From: Microbacteriaceae bacterium VKM Ac-2854
GTDB taxonomy: Bacteria; Actinomycetota; Actinomycetes; Actinomycetales; Microbacteriaceae
Length of the DNA stretch: 63,443 nucleotides
Direction of reading: 5' to 3'
Assembly: GCA_013205085.1 (NCBI GenBank)
Contig: JABMLH010000012.1
Location: forward strand, 1-63,443
The stretch's first letter is position 1, and the number at the start of each line of letters is the position of its first letter. Both the position numbers and the translations under genes were made by a program. The notes below the pieces were generated by a model that made no database searches, was not told where the DNA came from, and saw only the letters and a program-made list of their open reading frames with translations. Shown here in pieces: positions 27,602 through 35,398 of this stretch.

Positions 27602-29596
27602 TCAGAAGCAGCGTCCCGTGGCGCGACCGGCGGTCAGCAGGTATCCGCAGTTCGGCTTCGCGACGCTGAGGAGCGTCGATCGGGCGCTGAGGGGCGTCCC
27701 GTCGGTGTACCGCAGCGACAGCCCGGCGGCGGCGATCGTGCCGGAGGGGCCGACGCGGATGCCGGACCAGTCGCCGGCGGCCGGCGGGCGTTCGTAGACG
27801 TAGTCGGACACCGTCGCACCGACCGTGTCGTCGAAGACCGAGGTGACGACGACGGGTCGCGCCCCGGTGCCGATCACGGCGAGGCGCCCGTCCACCACGA
27901 ACGACGCCCGCTGCGGCCCGACCTTGAGCGTCACGCCCGGCGGCAGCGTCAGGGTGGTGTTCTTCGCCACGCTCAGTCCGGGTCGCGATCCGAGTGCCGT
28001 GATCGCGAAGCCCGTGCCGGTCGTCGGCACCGTCCAGTTGCCGACGAGGGTGCCGTTCAGGGCGATCAGGTTCGACTCGGTTCCCTCGGCGGAGTTGCCG
28101 GCGATAGCGCTCGGCTTCAGCCGCGGCGACGACAGCACGATCGCGAACGGCAGGTCGGCGTCCTCCGTGCCATCCCAGAGCGGGCCGGCCACGCGGTTGC
28201 CGGTCACGCTGTACGGCACGCCCGCATCCGTGCCGGCCACCGCGAGCAGCTGGCCGTCGGTGACGACGTTGTCGGTGAGGGTGATCGGCCCGGCCAGACT
28301 CTGATCGGCGGCGGCGGAGGGATGCGCGGCGAGTCCGCCGTCGATCAGCGAGCGCCGCACCGTGGTCGCGCCGGGGCCGTCGGCGACGAGGCCACGCACC
28401 GAGCTCTGCAACTCGGAGTCGGTCAGGCTCAGCGCTCCGAACGCTTGCAGCGACGCGTAGCGGATCTGCGCGTGTTCGAACGCGGCGGCACCGGATGCGG
28501 ACACGATCACTCCGCCCCAATCCTCCGGCTCCGGGTCGGCCGCCGTGCCGCCGTCGCCGTCGAAGCCGACGCCGTCGTCGCGCTGCGAGGTGAGCACGAT
28601 CGGCTCGTTCGCCGTGCCGACGGCGGCGAGGGTGCCGTCGATCGTCAGCCTCGGCGCGAGTGGCGGGTAGCCGGCGTAGCTGGTCGGCTTGAGGACGAGG
28701 CCGGGCTCCAGCGTGAGGGTGCGACCGGTGGGGATGCGCAGTCCGCTGAAGGAGGATCCGATCATCACGGGCAGCAGCTCCTCGCCCGTCAGGGTCCAGT
28801 CCTCCTGGACGACACCCGACAGGCCGATCGCGTTCACATCGTTGTCGACGGCGACGTTGCCGCTGAGGGCGCTCGGCCGCAGCTGCGGCGAGCCGACCTC
28901 GAAGGCCGCGACGGCGCCGCGCACCCCCGACACGGTGTTGCCCTGCACGGCGAGGTCGGTGCCGCCGACGACGCTGATCCGCTCATCCGTCACGGTGTTG
29001 TCGACGACCTCCACCGTGTCGAACGCGACGCCCGAGACGCCGCCCTGCACCTGCGAACCGGACACCCGCAACGACGTCCCGCTGTACTCGATGCCCTCGA
29101 TCGATTCGGTGATCGAGCCGTCGGCGAACACCAGCGGGCCGACCTCGGGGTCGACGACGGCGTTGATCCCGCCGAATCGCAGCGCGACATCGAAGAACGT
29201 CGCGGAGCCGACCCCGGTCATCCAGACGCCGCCCCAGACGCTCGGTGCCGGCGCGCCGCCGGCCCCGTCGGTGTCGCCGCCGACCGAGTCGTCGCGGGCC
29301 GAGGTGAGGGTCGCACCCTCGGCGTCGAGAACGCCCTGCACGCCCAGGCGAGCGTCGTCGGCGGCCTTGACGACGACCCCCGGCCGGATGCGCAGCGTGG
29401 CCCCGGCGAGGACGGTCACCGTTGTATCCAGCACGTAGACATCGGCGTCGGCCAGGCTCCAGTCGGTGCTCACTGCGATGTCGGCGGCCACGTGCAGCAC
29501 GCGCGGGGGAGCGGCGTTCGCCGGGGGCGCGAGCAAGGTGGTCGCGGCGAGCAGCGCCGCGAGCACGAGGGACGGATGACGGTTCACGGTGTCCAC
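27602..29596 (-). CDS. secreted right-handed beta-helix-like protein
   Basis: A 664-residue exported protein. Signal peptide LVLAALLAATTLLAPPANAA at about residues 10-29. The rest is made of short repeats of parallel beta-helix type (LTLEPGLVLKPTSYAG, LTIDGTLAAVGTANEPIVLT, LAVIGTGARPVVVTS; 'GVVVKAADDARLGVQGVLDA'), a layout common in secreted polysaccharide-binding or cell-surface proteins. No catalytic residues can be identified. The C-terminal NCGYLLTAGRATGRCF has a possible disulphide. Start is GTG at 29596, or GTG at 29587, which has AGGTGG upstream. No partner genes are apparent. Confidence 0.75.
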   Translation of the reverse strand: MDTVNRHPSLVLAALLAATTLLAPPANAAPPRVLHVAADIAVSTDWSLADADVYVLDTTVTVLAGATLRIRPGVVVKAADDARLGVQGVLDAEGATLTSARDDSVGGDTDGAGGAPAPSVWGGVWMTGVGSATFFDVALRFGGINAVVDPEVGPLVFADGSITESIEGIEYSGTSLRVSGSQVQGGVSGVAFDTVEVVDNTVTDERISVVGGTDLAVQGNTVSGVRGAVAAFEVGSPQLRPSALSGNVAVDNDVNAIGLSGVVQEDWTLTGEELLPVMIGSSFSGLRIPTGRTLTLEPGLVLKPTSYAGYPPLAPRLTIDGTLAAVGTANEPIVLTSQRDDGVGFDGDGGTAADPEPEDWGGVIVSASGAAAFEHAQIRYASLQAFGALSLTDSELQSSVRGLVADGPGATTVRRSLIDGGLAAHPSAAADQSLAGPITLTDNVVTDGQLLAVAGTDAGVPYSVTGNRVAGPLWDGTEDADLPFAIVLSSPRLKPSAIAGNSAEGTESNLIALNGTLVGNWTVPTTGTGFAITALGSRPGLSVAKNTTLTLPPGVTLKVGPQRASFVVDGRLAVIGTGARPVVVTSVFDDTVGATVSDYVYERPPAAGDWSGIRVGPSGTIAAAGLSLRYTDGTPLSARSTLLSVAKPNCGYLLTAGRATGRCF

Positions 29597-29640
29597 CTGA
29601 CGCCCCGTTCATCGTCGGACGGGGCGAGGCCAACGTACAG

Positions 29641-29668
29641 CGGGTCCTGTGAATTCACACAGGACCCG
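29641..29668. terminator. hairpin after the 30-kb secreted-protein gene
   Basis: CGGGTCCTGTG (29641-29651) pairs perfectly with CACAGGACCCG (29658-29668) around AATTCA. It is 59 bp beyond the stop of the gene at 29727 and 45 bp upstream of the next start, so it is the likely terminator of the former. Confidence 0.7.
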
Positions 29669-29726
29669 TTGTGGGGCGTACAGGAGTTGCGCGGCCGGAG
29701 CTTCTTCGGCGGGGAGGCTCTTCGGG

Positions 29727-30596
29727 TCAGGGGAGGGGCGTCGGGTTGCTCGGGTTCGGCGGCACCGGGAGGGAGCCGTTGATCCGGTTCTGCGCCTGGC
29801 ACTGCTGGGTGCAGTTGGTGGCGCCCTGCGAGAGCTCGATCGCATCCTCGCCGAGCACGCCGCCGAGGCGGCCGCCGGAGGTGACCGACCACTTCGTGAC
29901 GGTGCCGCTCTGGAAGGTCTTCGTGGCGACCTGCGGGCTGTCCTTGCCGAGCAGCATCTGGTGGTAGCCGGTCGCGCTCTGCGCTGTCGTGACCGCGTCG
30001 ACACCGTTGCCGAAGTTGATCTTGCCGGTGAAGCTGTTCACGAAGTAGAACAGCCCGGGGCCGAGCGTGTGCACCAGCTCGACGTTACCGGCGAACTCCG
30101 GCTCCATCTGGAAGATGCCGCCCTGGGCGCCGTCCTTCGCCTGGATCTTCAGCTTGCCGGCTGCGGTGCTGAAGATGATCACGAGCGAGTCGTCCTTGAC
30201 CTCGAGCTCCTTGATCTTCGCGCCGCTCAGCTGGGCGGCCGTGAGGGTCGGCACCTTCGAGGCGAAGATCACGGTCGGCGCGGTGACCATCCGCAGCGCG
30301 TCGGGAGCGCCGGTGAGAGTGTAGTCGTACACGCCGAGGGTCGAGAGGCGGATGTCGAAGCGGTTGTTCACGCCGCGCACCGCGATGGTGCCGGTGGCGG
30401 CGAGATCTTTGAGCTTGACGTCCTTGCCGGCGGCGGGGTTGTAGGTGGTGCCGTTCACGGTGACGGCGTAGTCGCCGCCGTTCTCGGACGGCTTCGCCTC
30501 GGCGGGCGCGGCGGCGAGGCCGGTGAGCACGAGGGCGGCCGCGGCGATCGCGACGACGCGAGCGGCACGGGAGATGCGGGGGCGGATCGAGGGCAT
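29727..30596 (-). CDS. secreted protein of unknown function
   Basis: A 289-residue exported protein: positively charged MPSIRPRISRAARVV, then hydrophobic AIAAAALVLTGLAAAPAEA with an AEA|K cleavage site. The mature part is beta-rich with Lys/Gly/Thr-rich strands and ends in a Pro/Asn tail (VPPNPSNPTPLP). Two Cys (TNCTQQCQ) may form a disulphide. There is no recognised domain. AGCAGGAAGG precedes the ATG. It lies directly downstream of a NarL-type response regulator and a 12-bp palindrome, so regulation by that system is possible. Confidence 0.65.
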   Translation of the reverse strand: MPSIRPRISRAARVVAIAAAALVLTGLAAAPAEAKPSENGGDYAVTVNGTTYNPAAGKDVKLKDLAATGTIAVRGVNNRFDIRLSTLGVYDYTLTGAPDALRMVTAPTVIFASKVPTLTAAQLSGAKIKELEVKDDSLVIIFSTAAGKLKIQAKDGAQGGIFQMEPEFAGNVELVHTLGPGLFYFVNSFTGKINFGNGVDAVTTAQSATGYHQMLLGKDSPQVATKTFQSGTVTKWSVTSGGRLGGVLGEDAIELSQGATNCTQQCQAQNRINGSLPVPPNPSNPTPLP

Positions 30597-30673
30597 CCGT
30601 GGGCCTTCCTGCTGGGGGAGTGGTGCGGTGCTCTCACCCTCGGGCAGCGGATGCGCGGCGGCAATCGGACTTC

Positions 30674-30685
30674 GGTACTAGTACC
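30674..30685. promoter_or_regulatory. 12-bp palindrome upstream of the secreted-protein gene
   Basis: GGTACTAGTACC is a perfect palindrome 78 bp upstream of the ATG at 30596 and 15 bp beyond the stop of the response-regulator gene. It fits the position and symmetry of a NarL/LiaR-type response-regulator box. Confidence 0.5.
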
Positions 30686-30699
30686 TGCGGGGCGGGTCC

Positions 30700-31314
30700 T
30701 CAGCCGGAGAGGTGGTCGCGGGCCCAGAGCGCGGCGCTGGTGCGGTCGCGGACGTCGATGCGGCGGAACAGGTGGCCGACGTGCACCTTGACGGTGCGCT
30801 CGGCGATGCCGAGCTCCGCTCCGATCTGCTTGTTCGACCAGCCGCGAGCGATCAGGCGGAGCACCTGCTCCTCGCGGGCGCTCAGCGCCGGACCCTCGCT
30901 GCCGACGGAGGGCAGCAGGGCGCGGGCCGCACGCGGGTCCAGCGGTACGTCGCCCGCGGCGGCGGAACGGATCGCGGCGATGATGGCCGCGGGATCGGCG
31001 TCCTTGAGCTGATAGCCGACGGCACCGGCGCGCAGCGCGGCGAGCACGCGGGCGCGATCGTCGAAGGAGGTGAGGACGACCACCCGCGCCGCCGGGTCTT
31101 CGCCGCGCAGGCGTTCGGTCGCCGTCACGCCTTCCATGCCGGGCATCGAGAGATCCATCAGGACGACGTCGGGCCGGTGCTCCGCGTAGGCGGCGAGCGC
31201 GGCAGCACCGTCGGCCGCCTCCGCGACCACGTGCATCCCGTCGCTCGCGCCGATGAGTCCGGCGAGTCCGGCGCGGACCAGCGGATGGTCGTCGACCAGC
31301 AGCACGCGGATCAC
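30700..31314 (-). CDS. NarL/LuxR-family response regulator
   Basis: A 204-residue two-component regulator. Receiver domain residues 1-120 with phosphoacceptor D54 in VVLMDLSMPGMEG, acidic DD at 8-9, and the conserved K in LKDAD. The C-terminal LuxR HTH is LSAREEQVLRLIARGWSNKQ and IGAELGIAERTVKVHVGHLF. It starts in a 4-bp overlap with the histidine kinase stop, so the pair is coupled. Downstream on the same strand is an unknown secreted protein, a possible output of the system. Confidence 0.93.
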   Translation of the reverse strand: MIRVLLVDDHPLVRAGLAGLIGASDGMHVVAEAADGAAALAAYAEHRPDVVLMDLSMPGMEGVTATERLRGEDPAARVVVLTSFDDRARVLAALRAGAVGYQLKDADPAAIIAAIRSAAAGDVPLDPRAARALLPSVGSEGPALSAREEQVLRLIARGWSNKQIGAELGIAERTVKVHVGHLFRRIDVRDRTSAALWARDHLSG

Positions 31315-32645
31315 GGCGCGAGCTCCAGCCGCCAGGTGGTGCCGTTCCCGGGGGAGCTGCGCACCGCGAGGCGCGCGCCGTGCTCGACGGCGAGGTCGCG
31401 GAGCACCCGCAGGCCGAGGTGGCCCGCCTCGGGAGCGGCGAGGGCGGCGGCGGGGTCGAAGCCGACGCCGTCATCGGCGATCTCCAGCACCGAACCGGCG
31501 AGGCTCACCGTGACCGTCGTCGCGGCGGAGTGGGCGACGACGTTCGCCAGAGTCTCGTGCGCGATCCGGAAGACGAGACGTTCCGCGTCCGCGTCGAGGC
31601 CGGAGTCGTCGTCGATGTCGAGTCGCACGGCGACGCCGCGTGCCCGCGTGATCGCGGCGAGGTCGGCCAGCGCCGCGGTCAGGCCGGCCTCGGCCAGGCT
31701 CGGCGGGTAGATGTCGACGAGCAGCGAGCGCAGGCCGCCGATGCCGGCGCGGACGGTGCGCGAGACGCCGCGCAGCGACTCCGCTCCGGCGGCGTCCCCC
31801 GCCGCATCCGCTCGCTCCGCCGCGGCGTGCACGGCGAAGGAGGCCGCGGTCAGCTCCTGCACCACGCCGTCGTGCAGCGTGCCCGCGATGCGGCGGCGCT
31901 CATCCGCCGAGGCGTCGATCGCGCGCTGCAGCAGGCCCTCGCGCTGGCGCCGGCCGCGCTCGAGCAGCGTGATCAGCCGGCGCAGCACGGGGAGCAGGAG
32001 CAGGACGAGCAGCACCAGGCTGCCGACGGTGATCGCGGCGAAGCTCTGCCAGAGTTCCCCGCTGCGACGCACGACGTCGTCGTAGCGGAAGTAGCTCTCG
32101 AACAGCAGCGTGCCGCCGTCGGGCGTCCACACCGGCCGATACGCCTCCAGCAGGGTGCCGCTGTCGCGTTCGTACACGTTCTCGGGTTCCTGCAGGTCCG
32201 AGACGTCGGCGTGCACGGTCGGGTCGGCGAACGCCTCCTCCTCGTCCTCCTCCAGCGGGAAGACCTGACCGATCAGCCGCGACTCGTCGGAGTAGAGGAT
32301 GCGGCCGGTGTCGTCCCACAGCTTCACCCGCACGATCGAGTCGTTCAGCACGTGATCGCGCACCACCTCGTCGAGGGCGGCGAGCGCCGCTGGGTCGCCG
32401 GCGGTGATGCCCTCGGTCAGCGCGGGCTGCACCAGGAGCTCCGCGATCAGGTCGGCCGTGTCCGCCGCGTCGTCGACCGCCTCCGCCTCGGCGAGGCGTT
32501 GGGCGGCGAGAACGCCGAGTACGGCGACGATCAGGATCACGGCGAGCGCGACGCCGAGGACGCCGGCCACGATGCGCCGCGGCGACACCGTCGGGGCGGC
32601 GGAGCGATCACTCGCTTGCGCGACGACGAGCCATCCGGATTCCAT
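31311..32645 (-). CDS. NarL-type sensor histidine kinase (HisKA_3)
   Basis: A 444-residue membrane kinase. TM1 is at 25-49 (VAGVLGVALAVILIVAVLGV), an extracytoplasmic sensor segment about 50-203 is rich in Glu/Asp (LEEDEEEAFADP), TM2 is at about 204-221, and the HisKA_3 dimerisation domain has phosphoacceptor H258 in RRIAGTLHDGVVQE. The ATPase domain has the N box HETLANVVAHS and G1 EIADDGVGFD. Start at 32645 is chosen because an upstream TAACTT lies 7-8 nt away (possible leaderless start); a longer version begins at 32690. It is divergent from the sulfur operon leader. Confidence 0.9.
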   Translation of the reverse strand: MESGWLVVAQASDRSAAPTVSPRRIVAGVLGVALAVILIVAVLGVLAAQRLAEAEAVDDAADTADLIAELLVQPALTEGITAGDPAALAALDEVVRDHVLNDSIVRVKLWDDTGRILYSDESRLIGQVFPLEEDEEEAFADPTVHADVSDLQEPENVYERDSGTLLEAYRPVWTPDGGTLLFESYFRYDDVVRRSGELWQSFAAITVGSLVLLVLLLLPVLRRLITLLERGRRQREGLLQRAIDASADERRRIAGTLHDGVVQELTAASFAVHAAAERADAAGDAAGAESLRGVSRTVRAGIGGLRSLLVDIYPPSLAEAGLTAALADLAAITRARGVAVRLDIDDDSGLDADAERLVFRIAHETLANVVAHSAATTVTVSLAGSVLEIADDGVGFDPAAALAAPEAGHLGLRVLRDLAVEHGARLAVRSSPGNGTTWRLELAP

Positions 32646-32702
32646 ATGTCGAAAAGTTACCAACGATCGCGTTCTCCGATGGGAAGTCATCCGGATTCAT
32701 CG

Positions 32703-32739
32703 TTGGACGCGATCGGACCCTCGCGCCTAGCGTTGCAGC
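32703..32739 (+). promoter_or_regulatory. promoter of sulfur operon A (leaderless leader ORF)
   Basis: TTGGAC (32703-32708), 19 bp, TAGCGT (32728-32733), 6 nt, ATG at 32740. Operon B has TTGGAC, 19 bp, TACAGT, 6 nt, ATG, so spacing is identical; bases just after the -35 also agree (TTGGACGnnnTCGGA). The predicted start of transcription falls on the ATG of the leader ORF. Confidence 0.6.
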
Positions 32740-32880
32740 ATGACCTCGAGCCGTGCCTCCGTGCGCCCCACGCCCTCCGGCGTGCAGGGCGCCGTTGCGC
32801 GCGCCGAGATGATGATGCGAATGCTCCCGGACAGGAACGGCTACGCGCTGGTGCGCGGATGTTCCTGTCCGATGTCGTAG
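32740..32880 (+). CDS. putative leaderless cysteine leader peptide, operon A
   Basis: A 46-codon ORF with no Shine-Dalgarno, starting MTSSRASVRPTP and ending MRMLPDRNGYALVRGCSCPM-S. Its C-terminus aligns with the leader ORF of operon B: MRM(L/I)xxRN, one-codon gap, A-x-VRGCSCP. A stretch of 22 nt (32850-32871) is identical in the two copies. The tandem Cys-Ser-Cys codons would make ribosomes pause when Cys-tRNA is scarce. Cysteine-codon leader ORFs, some leaderless, are known as sulfur-status attenuators in mycobacteria; this version differs in sequence and sits before organosulfur monooxygenase genes. The stop is 139 nt before the monooxygenase start. Promoter, translation and regulation are inferred. 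Confidence 0.65.
   Translation: MTSSRASVRPTPSGVQGAVARAEMMMRMLPDRNGYALVRGCSCPMS
32828..32871 (+). other. hairpin spanning the Cys codons of leader A
   Basis: CGGACAGGAAC (32828-32838) pairs perfectly with GTTCCTGTCCG (32861-32871). The 3' arm contains the TGT TCC TGT Cys-Ser-Cys codons, so a ribosome pausing there keeps the stem open. The same stem exists in leader B with a G-T wobble. No T-tract follows, so it is not a plain intrinsic terminator. Downstream, 32979-33006 is pyrimidine-rich (CCTCCCTCTCACACCTCC) and could be a Rho loading site. Confidence 0.6.
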
Positions 32881-33019
32881 CTCCCCGCAACGCTGCGCGC
32901 GCCTGATCGGCGCATGCCCTCCGGCCGTCGGGCCGAGCCCTCGGTGCACCCGAGCCGGCCCTTCGCTGCGCCAGAACAGCCTCCCTCTCACACCTCCTTC
33001 TCCCACATAAGGAACATCC

Positions 33020-34183
33020 ATGACCGTCGAGTTCATCTCCGCCATCAACGTCAACGCCGCCAACGAGATCAACGGGCTCACCGACCCGACGATCGACGTC
33101 GCGCACCTGAAGCGCTACTCGCGCATCCTCGAAGACGGCGGATTCGACTACACGCTGGTGCCCTACGGCTCGGCCGGTCACGACCCGTTCACCATCGCTT
33201 CCGCCGTCACGCAGTACACCGAGCACATCAAGCCGATCGTCGCGCTGCGCCCGAACACGATCTACCCGACCGTCGCCGCGAAGGCGCTCGCGACGCTCGA
33301 CCAGCTCTCGAACGGCCGCGCGGTCGTGCACTTCATCGCCGGCGGCAACGATCACGAGCAGGCCCGCGAGGGCGACCGGCTGAACAAGACCGAGCGCTAC
33401 GAGCGTCAGGAGGAGTACATCCGCATCCTCCGCGCCGTCTGGTCGAACACCGAGGCGTTCGACCACGCCGGGAAGTACTACTCCTTCGAGGACTTCGTCT
33501 CCCGCGTCCGCCCCGTCAACGGCGACATCCCGATCTCGGTCGGCGGCTCCAGCGACGACGCCTACCGCCAGGGCGGCGCGCTCGCCGACATCTTCGGCCT
33601 CTGGGGCGAGCCGCTGAAGGACACCCAGGAGCAGATCGACCGCGTCGCCGCCGCCGCGCGGGCCGCCGGTCGCACGGACACCCCGCGCACCTGGGTCACC
33701 TTCCGCCCGATCATCGCCCCGACGGAGGCGCTGGCGTGGGAGAAGGCCCACAACACGCTCGACATCCTCACCAACCGCGCCGAGGGCGCGAAGGGCCTCT
33801 GGGTGCAGAAGCCCGGCGCCGACGGCCCCGCCAACCGCGGCTCGCAGCGACTGCTCGAGATCGCCGACCGCGGCGACCTTCACGACCGCGCCCTCTGGAC
33901 GCCCACCGCGAAGGCCACCGGCGCCCAGGGCGCCTCGACCGCGCTGGTCGGCACGCCCGAGACGGTCGCGGCCGCGATCCTCGACTACATCGACCTCGGT
34001 GCCGACCTGATCTCGATCCGCGGCTACGACAACCTCAACGACGCCGTCGACTACGGCCGCTACATCATCCCGCTGGTGCGCCAGGAGCTCGCCCACCGCG
34101 AGGCCACCGGCCGGCGCGGCGAGGTCGTCGCCCAGCCGCCGCTGGCCGAGGTCGTCCGCGAGCGCGAGCTGGTCGAGGCATGA
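33020..34183 (+). CDS. SsuD-like FMNH2-dependent (alkane)sulfonate-type monooxygenase, copy A
   Basis: A 387-residue luciferase-like monooxygenase of the SsuD group: VEFISAINVNAANEIN, then DYTLVPYGSAGHDPF, the substrate-loop GRAVVHFIAGGNDHEQAREG and C-terminal ISIRGYDNLNDAVDYGRY. Such enzymes use reduced FMN and O2 to cleave C-S bonds of sulfonates or sulfones, releasing sulfite. AAGGA precedes the ATG. It is the first gene after the Cys leader and is 4 bp coupled to the DszC-like gene. A close paralogue starts operon B. The FMNH2 is probably supplied by the reductase at 43897. Substrate not determined. Confidence 0.87.
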   Translation: MTVEFISAINVNAANEINGLTDPTIDVAHLKRYSRILEDGGFDYTLVPYGSAGHDPFTIASAVTQYTEHIKPIVALRPNTIYPTVAAKALATLDQLSNGRAVVHFIAGGNDHEQAREGDRLNKTERYERQEEYIRILRAVWSNTEAFDHAGKYYSFEDFVSRVRPVNGDIPISVGGSSDDAYRQGGALADIFGLWGEPLKDTQEQIDRVAAAARAAGRTDTPRTWVTFRPIIAPTEALAWEKAHNTLDILTNRAEGAKGLWVQKPGADGPANRGSQRLLEIADRGDLHDRALWTPTAKATGAQGASTALVGTPETVAAAILDYIDLGADLISIRGYDNLNDAVDYGRYIIPLVRQELAHREATGRRGEVVAQPPLAEVVRERELVEA

Positions 34184-35358
34184 CGCTGACCGAGGCGCCG
34201 CGCGTGAGCATCGCCGCGCCGGACCTGTCGGATGCGGCGCTCGCCGCGGTCACGGCGAAGCTCGCCGAGACCGCCGAGCACTACGACCGCACCGCGGAGT
34301 TCCCCTGGCAAGGCATCGAGGCCGTGCACGACGCCGGGCTGCTGACGATCGGCATCGCGCCGCAGTACGGCGGGCACACGATCTCGACGCTCGACCTGGT
34401 CCGCGTCTTCGGGGCGCTGGGCAAGGGCGACCCGTCGGTCGCGCTGATCACGGCGATGACCGTGTTCCAGCACCTGTTCCAGGGCATCGCGCCGAGCTGG
34501 CCGGAGGAGCTGTACCGCTCGCTCGTGGCCGACTCGATCGAGAAGCCGCAGCTGCTGAACGCGATCCGGGCGGAACCCGAGTGGGGCGCCCCCGCCCGCG
34601 GCGGCCTGCCGAACACCGTCATCGTGCGCACCGCCGACGGCTGGGTGCTCAACGGCCGCAAGGGATTCGCGACCGGTTCCGAGGGGCTCGCGTACCACCT
34701 GGTCTGGGCCGTGAACCACGACACCGAGTCGGGCGAGCCCGAACTGGCGCACGCGATCGTGCCCGCCACGCTGCCCGGAATCACGATCGAGAAGACCTGG
34801 GACCACCTCGGCCAGCGCGCGACCAGCACGCACGACGTGATCTACGACAACGTCACCATTCCGGCGGAGTACTTCACCGGCGTGCCGGTGTCGCGCATCC
34901 CGCGCGAAACGGGCGGGCCGATCGGGCTCGCGATCACCGCGCTGTACGTCGGCGTCGGCCGCGCGGCGCAGGACTTCTTCGTCCGCTTCGCCAACGAGCG
35001 CATCCCCACCTCGCTCGGCAAGCCGATCGCGACCACCGAGCGGATCCAGTCCGTCGCCGGCGAGATCGAGGCGCAGCTGATCCAGGCGGAGGAGGTGCTC
35101 TTCGGCCTCGCGGCGCGAGCCGATGCGGGCGACCCCGGCGTCGGCGAACGCCTCGTTGTCGCGAAGCTGCTGGCCACCCGCTCCGCCATCGCCGCGGTGC
35201 AGACCGCGGTCGCGGCGCTGGGCAACCCCGGGCTCACCCGGCACAACCCGCTCGAGCGGCACCTGCGCGACCTGCTCGCCTCCCGCGTGCATCCGCCGCA
35301 GGACGACGCGGCCCTGCTCATCGCGGGGCGGCGCTCGCTCGCCACGTACGTTTCCTGA
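34180..35358 (+). CDS. acyl-CoA-dehydrogenase-fold monooxygenase (DszC/SfnB-like), copy A
   Basis: A 392-residue flavoprotein with the acyl-CoA dehydrogenase fold. Landmarks are FPWQGIEAVHDAGLLTIGIA, GDPSVALITAMTVFQH, WVLNGRKGFATGSEGLAY and HNPLERHLRDLLASRVHPPQ. The last segment is typical of the DszC / SfnB / XiaF-type FMN monooxygenases rather than true dehydrogenases; they lack the catalytic Glu of the latter. Probably oxidises a thioether or sulfone with reduced FMN before C-S cleavage by the SsuD-like enzyme. Coupled to its neighbour by ATGA. Confidence 0.85.
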   Translation: MTLTEAPRVSIAAPDLSDAALAAVTAKLAETAEHYDRTAEFPWQGIEAVHDAGLLTIGIAPQYGGHTISTLDLVRVFGALGKGDPSVALITAMTVFQHLFQGIAPSWPEELYRSLVADSIEKPQLLNAIRAEPEWGAPARGGLPNTVIVRTADGWVLNGRKGFATGSEGLAYHLVWAVNHDTESGEPELAHAIVPATLPGITIEKTWDHLGQRATSTHDVIYDNVTIPAEYFTGVPVSRIPRETGGPIGLAITALYVGVGRAAQDFFVRFANERIPTSLGKPIATTERIQSVAGEIEAQLIQAEEVLFGLAARADAGDPGVGERLVVAKLLATRSAIAAVQTAVAALGNPGLTRHNPLERHLRDLLASRVHPPQDDAALLIAGRRSLATYVS

Positions 35359-35398
35359 CCATTCCCATCCCGAAACACCCAGAGGACACAGCATCCCC

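Noticed and set aside
32809-32880. Leader A starting only at the internal ATG cluster
   Set aside because: Kept as an alternative start but not as the main call: it has no Shine-Dalgarno, whereas the ATG at 32740 is in frame and at the expected distance from a -10 box, in both operons.
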